Shown one piece after another: positions 9,861 through 17,906 of a DNA stretch of 56,881 nucleotides. The position numbers were made by a program, and so were the translations under genes. The DNA is from an uncultured Acidimicrobiales bacterium (GTDB lineage Bacteria > Actinomycetota > Acidimicrobiia > Acidimicrobiales > SHLQ01): contig CALGZB010000170.1 in assembly GCA_937934655.1 (NCBI GenBank), positions 1 through 56,881 of the forward strand, read 5' to 3'. How positions within the stretch are numbered: position 1 is the stretch's first letter; every line of letters begins with the position of its first letter. Below the pieces are notes generated by a model. That model was not told the origin of the DNA. It did no database searches and worked only from the letters and a program-made list of their open reading frames with translations.

Positions 9861-10298
9861 TTACGAAACCTCTCGTTCGACGTCGGAGAGTTCGTAGTCG
9901 CTCTCCCCATCGGTCTCGTCGCTGCCACCGGTGTCGTCTTCTTCATCGGCAAGCAAAAGAATCGGGCTGGCATCGCTGATATCGGCATCGGCATCAGCGG
10001 GTTCGTCGTCTTCGGTTCCAGTTTCACGACTCTTGGCAAAGGCCTGCTTCCGGGCAGCCTTCTTGGACTGGGCTCGGGAGCGACGCTTTGGATCGGTATG
10101 GATCCAATAAAAGATCGTCAGCACCAACAAAACAATGGCGATGCCCATAAGACTCGACTTCACGACTTGCACCGTCTCGTTGGCTTCGGCTCCGTTAGAA
10201 ACCGCCTGGGCTGCTGCTGGTGCCGCAAAGAGAAGCGCGAAAAGGCACAGCGCAACCACCGACCCGAATCCCGCTCGAACTCTGCGACGAACAGTCAT
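9861..10298 (-). CDS. Exported or membrane-anchored hypothetical protein, single TM plus acidic tail
   Basis: A 145-residue protein of unknown function. Residues 1-30 look like a signal peptide (RRRVRAGFGSVVALCLFALLFAAPAAAQA). A second hydrophobic span, MGIAIVLLVLTIFYWI, follows around residues 50-65, then a basic stretch (KRRSRAQSKKAARKQAF) and a long tail rich in Asp/Glu/Ser. The likely topology is an exported N-terminus, one membrane span, and a charged cytoplasmic C-terminus. The ATG at 10298 gives the clean signal peptide. The longer frame upstream has no coding character. Confidence 0.7.
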   Translation of the reverse strand: MTVRRRVRAGFGSVVALCLFALLFAAPAAAQAVSNGAEANETVQVVKSSLMGIAIVLLVLTIFYWIHTDPKRRSRAQSKKAARKQAFAKSRETGTEDDEPADADADISDASPILLLADEEDDTGGSDETDGESDYELSDVEREVS

Positions 10299-10362
10299 CG
10301 CCGCACCATGCCATACACCTGTCTGAGCGTAGCCGGTTCTGATGCTCTGCAAAGGGAACGCC

Positions 10363-11142
10363 CTAACGCTGATGCTCGGGACACCAGTAGGTGGTTCGGC
10401 CACCGACCTTCTCGCGTTTGAGGTCAACACCGTCGAGTGGACAGACCCCGCCAGTGCATCGTTCGTCGTGAAGGTCACCCCGGTGAGAACCACCACGCCC
10501 GTCGAGTTGGTCGAGCACGTCACGAACGGTCGCTGAGAGCTCTGAGATCTCCGCTGACGAGAGCATGCCGGCGGATCGTGTGGGATCGAGTCCACTGCGC
10601 CAGAGGACCTCGTCGGCCAGCAGGTTACCGAGTCCGGCAATGCGTTTTTGATCGAGCAGTCGGGCCTTCAACGCACCCTTCCCTCCGGCAAGAGCCGCCT
10701 CGAGAGATTCCTCGTCGAGTTCCCAGGCGTCTGTGCCAAGCAAGGACTCGTCCGGGTCGAGTTCTACCCCACCGAGGCGTCGAGGGTCACGCATTGTGAG
10801 CATCCCTTCAGCGAAGGAAAGTACAAATCGATCCCAAGCTGGATCGTTGCGGTCGCTCGAGTATTCGAGCACCTCGATCGCTGCATCCTCATCGACGATG
10901 AGCCGACCCGTCATACCAAATCGCAACCCCAATGTCGGGCGTCCACCATCGAGGTCGAGAAGTAACAGCTTGCCCTTCCGGCGCGCTGCCGTGATCGCTG
11001 CTCCCGCGGTCGCATCGCTCACCTCTTGGGCCGAGCAACCCTTCAGGTACCACGAGTCAGGAGCGTCGACTCTGGTAATCGTACGCCCGACCGTGCGCTG
11101 GGCAAAGCGTCGGTATATCTCGATCTCGAGGATCTCGGGCAC
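10363..11142 (-). CDS. mutM: Fpg/Nei-family DNA glycosylase
   Basis: Base-excision repair enzyme that removes oxidised bases. The N-terminus MPEILEIEIYRR supplies the Pro2 nucleophile and Glu3. RRKGKLLLLDL carries the conserved Lys. LARLLDQK-like KARLLDQKRIAGLGNLLADEVLW is the helix-two-turn-helix region. The C-terminus ends in a zinc-finger-like segment, CTGGVC...WCPEHQR, with a C-x2-H second half rather than the usual C-x2-C. Start is GTG at 11142 with GAGGA upstream. The choice between MutM and Nei substrate preference is uncertain. Confidence 0.85.
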   Translation of the reverse strand: MPEILEIEIYRRFAQRTVGRTITRVDAPDSWYLKGCSAQEVSDATAGAAITAARRKGKLLLLDLDGGRPTLGLRFGMTGRLIVDEDAAIEVLEYSSDRNDPAWDRFVLSFAEGMLTMRDPRRLGGVELDPDESLLGTDAWELDEESLEAALAGGKGALKARLLDQKRIAGLGNLLADEVLWRSGLDPTRSAGMLSSAEISELSATVRDVLDQLDGRGGSHRGDLHDERCTGGVCPLDGVDLKREKVGGRTTYWCPEHQR

Positions 11143-11161
11143 CAGCGGTCCTCAGCGAGTG

Positions 11162-12343
11162 CTACGAAGCCGTGTCAGCGAGGAACTTGGCAATCAGTGG
11201 GCCGATCGATGCCGACTCGAGGAGGAAGCCATCGTGGCCTTCAGGGCTCTCGATAACCTCATACTGGACGGCGACGCCCGCAGACGTCAACGCATCGGCC
11301 ATCGCCTGCTGCTGCCATGGCTGGTACAACATGTCCGAACTCACACTCACCACCAGTCCTGGAACTCGAACTCGTTTGACCGCGCTCTCGATGCCGTTTC
11401 GCCCACGCCCGACGTCGTGGAGGTCCATCGCCCGGTTCAGAAGAAGATACGAGTTGGCATCGAAACGGCGAGCCAGTTTCTGGCCGTGATGGTCGAGATA
11501 GCTCTCGACCTGGAATCGTCCCCAGAGCCCGAACCCATCGAGCGAGTCGAGAGGCTCTCGGCCAAATCGTCGCTGAAAGACCTCGTCGGACCGGTACGTC
11601 ACTTGGGCGACCGCCCGCGCTGCAGCCAGCCCGCTATGTGGCCCATCGCCGGCTTCGGCGTCGTAGTAGTCGCCGCCACGCCATTTGGGATCGAGCGCCA
11701 ACGATCGCCGGCCCAGAGCGCTCCAGGCGAGTTGCTGCGCCGAAGCGGCCATAGTGCTCGCGAGAGCCGTAAACGACCGGAGCCGGTCGGGGTACATGAT
11801 GGCCCACTCGATGACTTGCATTCCGCCCATCGAACCGCCGACGACATGGTTCCAGACGTCGATCCCGAGATGGTCCGCAAGCCTCGCCTGGGTGCGAACC
11901 ATGTCGCGGACCGTAATAACCGGGAACGACGAACCATAGGGGCGACCGGTAGCGGGGTCGATCGACGAGGGACCAGTAGTTCCCTGGCAACCTCCAAGAA
12001 CATTGGCGCACACCACAAAGTACCGGTCGGTGTCGATTGCGAGGCCGGGGCCAACGAAGTCGTTCCACCAACCATCGGCCTTGTGGGCGAGGGAGAGCTC
12101 GCCGGCAGCGTGGGAATCGCCCGTTAGCGCATGACAGACCAAGACGGCGTTGGAACCGGCATCATCCAATTCGCCCCACGTTTCATAGGCGATTTGGACT
12201 GAACGCAGCGATCCGCCCATCTGGAGCACGAAGGGGCGATCGTCGGCAATGGTCAGAAATTGGCGGTCGCCAATAGCGTCGCCCGGCCGCCAGGCACCGG
12301 TGGCCGGGATGTCAGAAGCAAACTGGTGCGGATGATCAGCCAT
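11162..12343 (-). CDS. metX: Homoserine O-acetyltransferase
   Basis: Activates homoserine with an acyl-CoA in methionine synthesis (alpha/beta hydrolase fold). The 393 residues contain CHALTGDSHAAG, CANVLGGCQGTTGPSS, and the nucleophile elbow GGSMGGMQ (Ser171). Near the end are SSDMLYQPWQQ (Asp) and ESPEGHDGFL (His), completing the triad. Its start overlaps the stop of the upstream methyltransferase gene by 8 nt, which suggests coupled translation of an unlikely pair. Acetyl versus succinyl specificity cannot be read by eye. Confidence 0.93.
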   Translation of the reverse strand: MADHPHQFASDIPATGAWRPGDAIGDRQFLTIADDRPFVLQMGGSLRSVQIAYETWGELDDAGSNAVLVCHALTGDSHAAGELSLAHKADGWWNDFVGPGLAIDTDRYFVVCANVLGGCQGTTGPSSIDPATGRPYGSSFPVITVRDMVRTQARLADHLGIDVWNHVVGGSMGGMQVIEWAIMYPDRLRSFTALASTMAASAQQLAWSALGRRSLALDPKWRGGDYYDAEAGDGPHSGLAAARAVAQVTYRSDEVFQRRFGREPLDSLDGFGLWGRFQVESYLDHHGQKLARRFDANSYLLLNRAMDLHDVGRGRNGIESAVKRVRVPGLVVSVSSDMLYQPWQQQAMADALTSAGVAVQYEVIESPEGHDGFLLESASIGPLIAKFLADTAS

Positions 12344-14216
12344 CGGTTCCCATTTTCGCTCGCGAAACGGCCGACCGCACGACCGGGCCCGTTATTCCGA
12401 GCCGATCGGCCCACCATGGCAACAGGGCATCGGGAGCGGTCTCATAGGCCTCACACATCACAATGCCGAGCTCGAGCAGAAGGACTTCACGTTCAGATGG
12501 TGCCGTCAATGGGTCCTGGAGCGCCAATTCTTTTGCTAGCTCAGCACCTCGGAGCCAAGCACCGTCAACGCCCGGAAGCGGCAACCGAAGAAGCTGCTTC
12601 GCCGACAACTTGATGGCATTGGCCGTAAGCGCCGCCCCCGCCGTGCGTCGGAGCGCAACTGCAGAGGTCACGGGGTTCGTAAGAACCGCAGCGAGCCGCC
12701 AAAGAGACTCTGGGTCATGAGGTTCGAGGCTGATGACCGGCGTGATGGGGACCATCGTCGCGTCCGGATCGGCGATCGCCTCGATCACTTTGGTTTGGGT
12801 AGCGATGAGCAACTTGGCCACCTGACGGTTCGCCGTCCACCCGAACACCCGCTCGTTGCTCGCGAGCTTCGACATATCGACGCTCAATCGCTCCCACCGC
12901 TGTTTTGCGAACCTGCAGGGGTCGGTCCCCCATCGACAGTCCAACGGCTCGATAAGGCCAGAGGTGATTAGTCGGAGCTGGTCGTCGGCGTCAGCTTCTC
13001 GAGCAGCGGCGGCGAGCCCGTAGTACTCATCACGAAACCCGGCGGTAGCGATCGCCAGGTCGGCGATGGTCCCGCCATCGGTGAGCAGGACCCGTGGAAC
13101 CCCCAGCCGGTCGGCAGCAAACTCCGACCACATCCATGCCGGGACAGGAGCTTTGACCGCGGCATCGAACGACGGCACCGCGCTGCTGTAGCGCATCACC
13201 CTTGACTGGGACGCCCCCTTCCGGACCATGGGGGCACAGACACGAACCGCTGCATCAAAGCCGGCATCATCAGAAATCCACAACGCCTCGAGAGCGGCGG
13301 ATGCCGACACGATTGCTCGAATGGGCTCGGCATCGTTGGTGGCCAGGATCGACTGCGGGAGGATCATCATCGCGACGCCTCCGACACGAAGGCGTTCAAC
13401 CGCATCGAGAAGAAACAGCGCCGCGGTATCGACATACGGCCGGACGATCTGCTTCCCCGAGTATCCAAGGCCACCGGCCCCATCAAACCGATCTCGAAGC
13501 GCTTTGGTTTCTTCTTGCGATCGAGCGGTAGATCCGCCGAGCTGATTCTGAAATGGCGGGTTACCAAGAATCACATCGAAGGTCCCCGAAAGAGCTGCAT
13601 CGCCCGCCGTTTCAACGGCGAAGAGATCGTCGAGAAAGAACCCGTTCCCGGCGTAGACCTTGACCTCGGAAGGATCCAGCCCAGCCCAGAGCCCAAGGGC
13701 CATGCGCGAGACAGCCGCCGCCAATGGGTCGAGGTCAACCCCTCGAAGCTGCGATACCGCGTCGGACCGGCTCATACCTCGCTGTTCCAGCCAGCGGGCT
13801 GCTGCGAGGAGGAAAGCGCCGCCGCCGCAGGTGGGGTCAAGAATCACTGGGGAGTCGCTTACATCGACGTCGGCAAGAGTAATTGCAGCGATGCCCTCGG
13901 CGACCGGGCGCGGCGTGAAATACATGCCCTTTGTGTGGCGATCGCCAGTGGCGGTCACCGCCTGAACGACGAGGCCCAACAAGTCAGCACCGTCTATCTC
14001 GCCCGGAGAAGAACCAGAGAGTGCTGAGAGCTCGGGGAGCTCGGGGAGCTCGGGGAGCGCTGGTGGGTCAACGCGCTGAACCGCAAGAGACTCATCGATT
14101 GCCACGCCCAAAGCGACTGCAACCGCTGCGACAACCGCTTCGCGTGCGACGTCCGCCGTCAAGACGCACAACGCTTCGAGGAAGTGATCGATCTCGTCTT
14201 GGGCCGGATTGGTCAC
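12336..14216 (-). CDS. Orphan N6-adenine-type DNA methyltransferase (Eco57I/type IIG-like)
   Basis: A 626-residue protein with the adenine methyltransferase signature. After a variable N-terminus come GMYFTPRPVAEGIA, motif I LDPTCGGGAFLLAAARWL, RGVDLDPLAAAVSRMAL and motif IV ILGNPPFQNQLGG, followed by a ~350-residue C-terminal part suited to target recognition. No endonuclease motif is obvious, and no restriction or defence genes flank it. Residues ~54-63 are coded by three perfect 9-bp repeats (LPELPELPEL). The GTG start at 14216 sits 6 nt after a TAGGCT -10 element, so the mRNA may be leaderless. It overlaps metX by 8 nt. Confidence 0.85.
   Translation of the reverse strand: MTNPAQDEIDHFLEALCVLTADVAREAVVAAVAVALGVAIDESLAVQRVDPPALPELPELPELSALSGSSPGEIDGADLLGLVVQAVTATGDRHTKGMYFTPRPVAEGIAAITLADVDVSDSPVILDPTCGGGAFLLAAARWLEQRGMSRSDAVSQLRGVDLDPLAAAVSRMALGLWAGLDPSEVKVYAGNGFFLDDLFAVETAGDAALSGTFDVILGNPPFQNQLGGSTARSQEETKALRDRFDGAGGLGYSGKQIVRPYVDTAALFLLDAVERLRVGGVAMMILPQSILATNDAEPIRAIVSASAALEALWISDDAGFDAAVRVCAPMVRKGASQSRVMRYSSAVPSFDAAVKAPVPAWMWSEFAADRLGVPRVLLTDGGTIADLAIATAGFRDEYYGLAAAAREADADDQLRLITSGLIEPLDCRWGTDPCRFAKQRWERLSVDMSKLASNERVFGWTANRQVAKLLIATQTKVIEAIADPDATMVPITPVISLEPHDPESLWRLAAVLTNPVTSAVALRRTAGAALTANAIKLSAKQLLRLPLPGVDGAWLRGAELAKELALQDPLTAPSEREVLLLELGIVMCEAYETAPDALLPWWADRLGITGPVVRSAVSRAKMGTDG
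14028..14054. repeat. Three in-frame 9-bp repeats in the methyltransferase gene
   Basis: GAGCTCGGG occurs three times back to back. On the coding strand this gives the repeated tripeptide PEL in the poorly conserved N-terminal linker. It is a likely slippage site where copy number could vary without breaking the frame. Confidence 0.85.
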
Positions 14217-14222
14217 CAGATG

Positions 14223-14232
14223 AGCCTACGCT
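14223..14232. promoter_or_regulatory. Overlapping divergent -10 elements of the methyltransferase and Nudix genes
   Basis: On the minus strand TAGGCT (14228-14223) ends 6 nt before the methyltransferase GTG. On the plus strand TACGCT (14227-14232) ends 7 nt before the Nudix ATG. The two hexamers share 2 bp and only 23 bp separate the start codons. There is no room for leaders, so both transcripts would be leaderless. Confidence 0.65.
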
Positions 14233-14239
14233 CAGGGGA

Positions 14240-14770
14240 ATGAAATGGGATGTGTACGACGAGACCGTGATCTACGACAACCCGTGGGTTCGGCTGACCA
14301 CCGTCGACGTCGATGTCCCCGGCGTTGGGCGTATCGATCACCACGTCGTGCGGGCCACCGGCGAGGTCGTGGGCACTGCGGTTACCGACCCAGATCTCGG
14401 GATCCTGCTCATGTATCGGCATCGGTTTATTACCGGAAAGTGGGGCTGGGAGATCCCGGCTGGCCGCGTCGACTCTGGCGAGTCGCTCCTCGATGCCGCA
14501 GTGCGCGAAACGGTTGAAGAAACCGGGTGGATGCCGAAGAACGTCGAGCTCGCAACGTCGTATTACCCCAGCGACGGCCTGAGCGATCAGAAGTTTACGA
14601 TCTTCACCGCCACTGGCGCTGACCACCTCGGCCCACCAACCGATATCTCCGAATCCGAACGGATCGAGTGGGTGAGCCCAGCGAAGGCTCGCCAGCTCTT
14701 ACATGATGGTGAGATCAGCAACGGCCTAACGATGACTGCGCTGCTCTGGTTGTTTTCCCAAGCCAACTAG
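14240..14770 (+). CDS. Nudix hydrolase (ADP-ribose pyrophosphatase-like)
   Basis: Hydrolyses a nucleoside diphosphate linked to another moiety; ADP-ribose or a sugar nucleotide is the likeliest substrate. The 176-residue protein carries a full Nudix box at residues 75-97 (GRVDSGE then RETVEETGW, spacing G-x5-E-x7-REx2EExG), preceded by WGWEIPAG as in ADP-ribose pyrophosphatases. The ATG at 14240 begins just after the -10 element. A longer upstream frame runs through the divergent methyltransferase and is not coding. The exact substrate is not known. Confidence 0.88.
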   Translation: MKWDVYDETVIYDNPWVRLTTVDVDVPGVGRIDHHVVRATGEVVGTAVTDPDLGILLMYRHRFITGKWGWEIPAGRVDSGESLLDAAVRETVEETGWMPKNVELATSYYPSDGLSDQKFTIFTATGADHLGPPTDISESERIEWVSPAKARQLLHDGEISNGLTMTALLWLFSQAN

Positions 14771-14795
14771 GGCTCGACGCGTCTGGGAAGCGGTG

Positions 14796-15956
14796 TTAGC
14801 CGGCTTCGTTGGGGTCATAGCTCGCGAGATCTGCGAGACGCGGGTCGTTCGAGAACATCTCGATGATTGGCTGGATCACTTCGATCCGCTTCTGCATTCG
14901 CTTCACTTCGAGCTCTTCGTTGAACAACACCAGCGTGGCAACGATGCCTGACTGGCCGGCACGGGCAGTTCGGCCAGAGCGGTGCAGATAGGTCTTGTGG
15001 TCCGACGGCGGGTCGTAGTGAATAACAAGATCGACCTCATCGACGTGGATACCGCGGGCAGCGACGTCGGTAGCGACCATCACGGAAATTTTGCCATCGC
15101 TGAAGTCGGCGAGGGCACGTTCCCGGTTGCTTTGGCGAAGATCGCCGTGAATGGCGGCGGCACGCACTCCCTGCTCGTCGAGCGCAATGGCAAGCTTGTC
15201 GGCCATGTGTTTGGTGCGGGTGAACATGATTGTCCGGTTCCCGCCCCGTGAGATCGCGCCGGCGACCTTTGGTTTATCCATCTGATGAACCGCAATGAAG
15301 CGGTGAAGCATCTGGTCGACGGTGACTTCCTTTGACTCGACCTCGTGCATGACGGGATCGGTTTGGTAGCGCTTGATGAGTGTGTTGACCGCTCCATCGA
15401 GCGTGGCCGAGAACAGCAACGTCTGATGGTCGGTGTCGACTTGGCGAAGGATCCACTCGAGCTGAGGCAAGAACCCCATATCGGCCATCCGGTCGGCTTC
15501 ATCGACGATGACCACCTGAAGTGCGGATACATCGATCTCTTTGCGCTCGATGAGGTCGATCATGCGACCGGGGGTTGCGACGACGAGGTCGACACCCTTG
15601 TTGATCTTGGCGATCTGTTTTTCGATTGGTGCACCGCCGTAAATGGCGATCGCTGTGCGGTCGAGCACTGCGCCAAGCGGAGCTAACTCGTCGCATACCT
15701 GGGTGGCGAGTTCTCGGGTCGGAACCAAAGCGAGCCCAAGTGGCTTACCCGGTTCGGCCTTCCCGAGACGCTCGAGTGCCGGGATTCCAAAGGCAAGGGT
15801 TTTGCCTGAGCCCGTCTGGGCCTTTCCGCAGACATCTCGTCCGGCGAGAGCATCGGGGATCGTGAGCTCCTGGATAGGAAACGCACTAGAGATACCGCGA
15901 GAGTCAAGAGACTTCGCAACCGCGTCGGACACGCCGAGAGAGCGGAAATCGGTCAT
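14796..15956 (-). CDS. DEAD-box RNA helicase
   Basis: ATP-dependent RNA unwinding enzyme, likely in RNA decay or ribosome assembly. The 386 residues show the Q motif (PIQELTIPDALAG), motif I AQTGSGKT, Ia PTRELA, GG, TPGR, motif II VDEADRMADMGF, motif III SAT, motif V ATDVAARGIHV and motif VI HRSGRTARAG. There is almost no C-terminal extension beyond the helicase core, unlike CsdA or RhlE types. It is convergent with the Nudix gene. Confidence 0.93.
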   Translation of the reverse strand: MTDFRSLGVSDAVAKSLDSRGISSAFPIQELTIPDALAGRDVCGKAQTGSGKTLAFGIPALERLGKAEPGKPLGLALVPTRELATQVCDELAPLGAVLDRTAIAIYGGAPIEKQIAKINKGVDLVVATPGRMIDLIERKEIDVSALQVVIVDEADRMADMGFLPQLEWILRQVDTDHQTLLFSATLDGAVNTLIKRYQTDPVMHEVESKEVTVDQMLHRFIAVHQMDKPKVAGAISRGGNRTIMFTRTKHMADKLAIALDEQGVRAAAIHGDLRQSNRERALADFSDGKISVMVATDVAARGIHVDEVDLVIHYDPPSDHKTYLHRSGRTARAGQSGIVATLVLFNEELEVKRMQKRIEVIQPIIEMFSNDPRLADLASYDPNEAG

Positions 15957-16068
15957 ATTGTTTTTTCAGTTTCAGTCGATGGAGATGGGTCCCGGCACCA
16001 CGGAGGTGTGAGGTGGGTACCTGGGTAGGGGCCGACCGACGCTTCGTTCAATCCCGATCGACCTGGCG

Positions 16069-16401
16069 TTAGGGTAGTCGCGGCGGCGCCTGAAAGCGCA
16101 CGCGCCCGTCCCTGACATCGATTCCTTCGCTCTCGAGCCGACGCTGCTGGTCGACCTCATTTCCGGGCGCCAGACGGCCAGCGGCGTTGACGACCCGCCA
16201 CCACGGATACCCAGAGTGCCGTTTCAGAAAGCTCCCCACGGCTCTGCTTGCGCCGGGGAATCCGGCCTCCGCCGCAACTTCGCCATAGGTAAAGACATCA
16301 CCGGGGAGTGAAGATGTCAGGACTTCGGCGACACCCTGTTCGAACTCGGTCAGCTCGATGGGTTCGTTCTCGTCCGATGCGCCCGGAACGACCGGGTCCA
16401 C
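16069..16401 (-). CDS. Alkyltransferase-like protein (ATL)
   Basis: A 110-residue relative of the O6-methylguanine methyltransferase DNA-binding domain. It shows VFTYGEVAAEAGFPGASRAVGSFLKRH, where SRAVG contains the Arg finger. It then reads PWWRVVNAAGRLAPG where the active enzymes have PCHRV, so the alkyl-accepting Cys is replaced by Trp. Known ATL proteins flag bulky O6-alkylguanine for nucleotide excision repair. The GTG start directly follows the TAG stop of the cyclase gene, which implies translational coupling with it. Confidence 0.88.
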   Translation of the reverse strand: MDPVVPGASDENEPIELTEFEQGVAEVLTSSLPGDVFTYGEVAAEAGFPGASRAVGSFLKRHSGYPWWRVVNAAGRLAPGNEVDQQRRLESEGIDVRDGRVRFQAPPRLP

Positions 16402-16944
16402 CTACCGCATCTCGGCGGAATCGAGGCTCACAAGATCAATCGGATCTTCGATACCGGCAACTGCGTGGGCGCCGATCTCGGTCACTGCGGTATTGACCAT
16501 CATCGAAGACACCAGGCTGCTCGGCGCAAGAACCTGCTCGGGTTGGGCGAGGTCGCAGAGTCGGGCCGCGAGGTTCACCGGCTGGCCGATGTAGTCGTCG
16601 CCCTCGAACAAGATGACATTGCCTTCGGCAATGCCCCCTCGCAGCGCCAGAGGCGAGTCGCTCTGCTTGACCCCGATCTCGATGTCGACGACGGCCTCGA
16701 CGGTGAGTTCGGTCTCGAGGCCCACGATCATGGCGCCGTCACCAAGCCACTTGGCCACACGCACACCCTTATGCGAAGCAACGTGGCGCACGACCTGGCG
16801 AAAATCGGCGAGCAACGCAACGGCGGCTTTGTCGCCCTGCTGCGCGGTGAAGGCCGTGAACCCAGAAAGGTCCACGAAGGCAAACACCCGATGAACTCGG
16901 GTTACCGCATCGCCGGTCGGTTTGTTTGTCAGCATCGAGTCCAC
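16402..16944 (-). CDS. Small class III adenylate/guanylate cyclase homology domain protein
   Basis: A 180-residue stand-alone cyclase domain, without the membrane or HAMP parts common in the family. Metal-binding Asp residues lie in FAFVDLSGFT (residue 25) and WLGDGAM (residue 69). Lys65 in VAKWLGDG fits the purine-selecting Lys. VNLAAR supplies the transition-state Asn and Arg. The second purine-contact site reads IGQP instead of the usual Asp-containing motif, so ATP versus GTP use is open. GTG at 16944 follows TATACT by exactly 6 nt, pointing to a leaderless start. An ATG at 16935 is the alternative. The ATL gene follows with no gap. Confidence 0.85.
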   Translation of the reverse strand: MDSMLTNKPTGDAVTRVHRVFAFVDLSGFTAFTAQQGDKAAVALLADFRQVVRHVASHKGVRVAKWLGDGAMIVGLETELTVEAVVDIEIGVKQSDSPLALRGGIAEGNVILFEGDDYIGQPVNLAARLCDLAQPEQVLAPSSLVSSMMVNTAVTEIGAHAVAGIEDPIDLVSLDSAEMR

Positions 16945-16950
16945 GGGAGG

Positions 16951-16958
16951 AGTATAAG
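16951..16958. promoter_or_regulatory. Back-to-back -10 elements between the cyclase and serine hydrolase genes
   Basis: TATACT reads on the minus strand (16956-16951) and TATAAG on the plus strand (16953-16958), overlapping by 4 bp. The minus element is 6 nt from the cyclase GTG (leaderless). The plus element lies 23 nt before the hydrolase ATG, which has its own GAGGG ribosome-binding site. Confidence 0.55.
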
Positions 16959-16981
16959 GTTTCGCATCACGTGAGGGTCGA

Positions 16982-17842
16982 ATGTCTGTAAGCAAGCCCC
17001 CAGAGGGCCACCAACACCACCAGTCGCCACCAACCGGAGCGCTCGACGCGATCTCGTCATGGCCGGTGGGGACTGCAGCTGCCGTCGTCGTGCACGGCGA
17101 CGCTGTGGTCGACCACTTTGGTGCCATCACCGACGTCTTTGCGCTGGCGTCCATCACCAAACTCCTCACGGCCGTAACCGTGTTGGTAGCGACCGAGGAA
17201 GAATCGGTGAACCTCGACGACGAGGTTCACGGGGCTCCGAAAGGTGCCTTACTCCGGGACCTCTTGGATCACAGTTCGGGCCTTGCCCCCGATGAACCAA
17301 AGGCACTGAGCCAAGTTGGTCAACGCCGGATCTACAGCAATATGGGCTACGAGCTGGCGGCGCGACATGTTGCAACCCAAACCGGAATCGATTTCGCCAC
17401 CTACCTGCACGAGGCCGTCTGCCTTCCAGCCGGCATGACCCGCACGGTTCTTGAGGGTTCGCCCGCCTATGGGGCATCGTCTTCGGCCCAAGATCTCGCA
17501 GCCTTTGTCATTGCGCTTCGGTCGCACCGGATCTTGTCGGCTCACGGAGTTTCGCAGCTCTCCACACCGTCGCGCCCGACCGTATCGGGAGTACTCCCGG
17601 GCTACGGCCGCCACGACCCAAACCCTTGGGGTCTTGGCGCTGAAGTCAGGGGCCACAAATCACCGCACTGGACCTCGCCCCAGAATCACGAGACCACATG
17701 GGGGCACTTTGGCCGGGCTGGGACATTCCTTTGGGTCGACCCCTCCCGGGACCTCGCCGCAATTTGCCTGACCGACACCACGTTCGGCGAATGGGCCATC
17801 GAACGTTGGCCGCAGCTCAGCACCCGAATACTCAACCGCTGA
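16982..17842 (+). CDS. Beta-lactamase-family serine hydrolase
   Basis: A 286-residue class C/CubicO-type penicillin-binding-like fold. ASITK (S-x-x-K) holds the nucleophile and base, YSNMGYE is the YxN motif, and GHFGRAGTFLWVDP matches the H-x-G region. No signal peptide is seen, so it probably acts in the cytoplasm, perhaps as an esterase or D-aminopeptidase rather than as a true beta-lactamase. The ATG at 16982 has GAGGG 4 nt upstream. Substrate is unknown. Confidence 0.82.
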   Translation: MSVSKPPEGHQHHQSPPTGALDAISSWPVGTAAAVVVHGDAVVDHFGAITDVFALASITKLLTAVTVLVATEEESVNLDDEVHGAPKGALLRDLLDHSSGLAPDEPKALSQVGQRRIYSNMGYELAARHVATQTGIDFATYLHEAVCLPAGMTRTVLEGSPAYGASSSAQDLAAFVIALRSHRILSAHGVSQLSTPSRPTVSGVLPGYGRHDPNPWGLGAEVRGHKSPHWTSPQNHETTWGHFGRAGTFLWVDPSRDLAAICLTDTTFGEWAIERWPQLSTRILNR

Positions 17843-17906
17843 AAAACTTTCAGAAGCCGACGGAGACTCGTTAAGTCACGACCTCGGCGCGTCGATATCT
17901 CTAGGT

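Noticed and set aside
10733-12127. 464-codon plus-strand frame
   Set aside because: Antisense to mutM and metX, both with clear catalytic motifs; composition is rich in Arg/Ser as expected of a shadow.
12336-14216. Restriction-modification or BREX defence island
   Set aside because: Only the methyltransferase is present; neighbours are metX, mutM and a Nudix gene, with no nuclease, ATPase or phosphatase partner.
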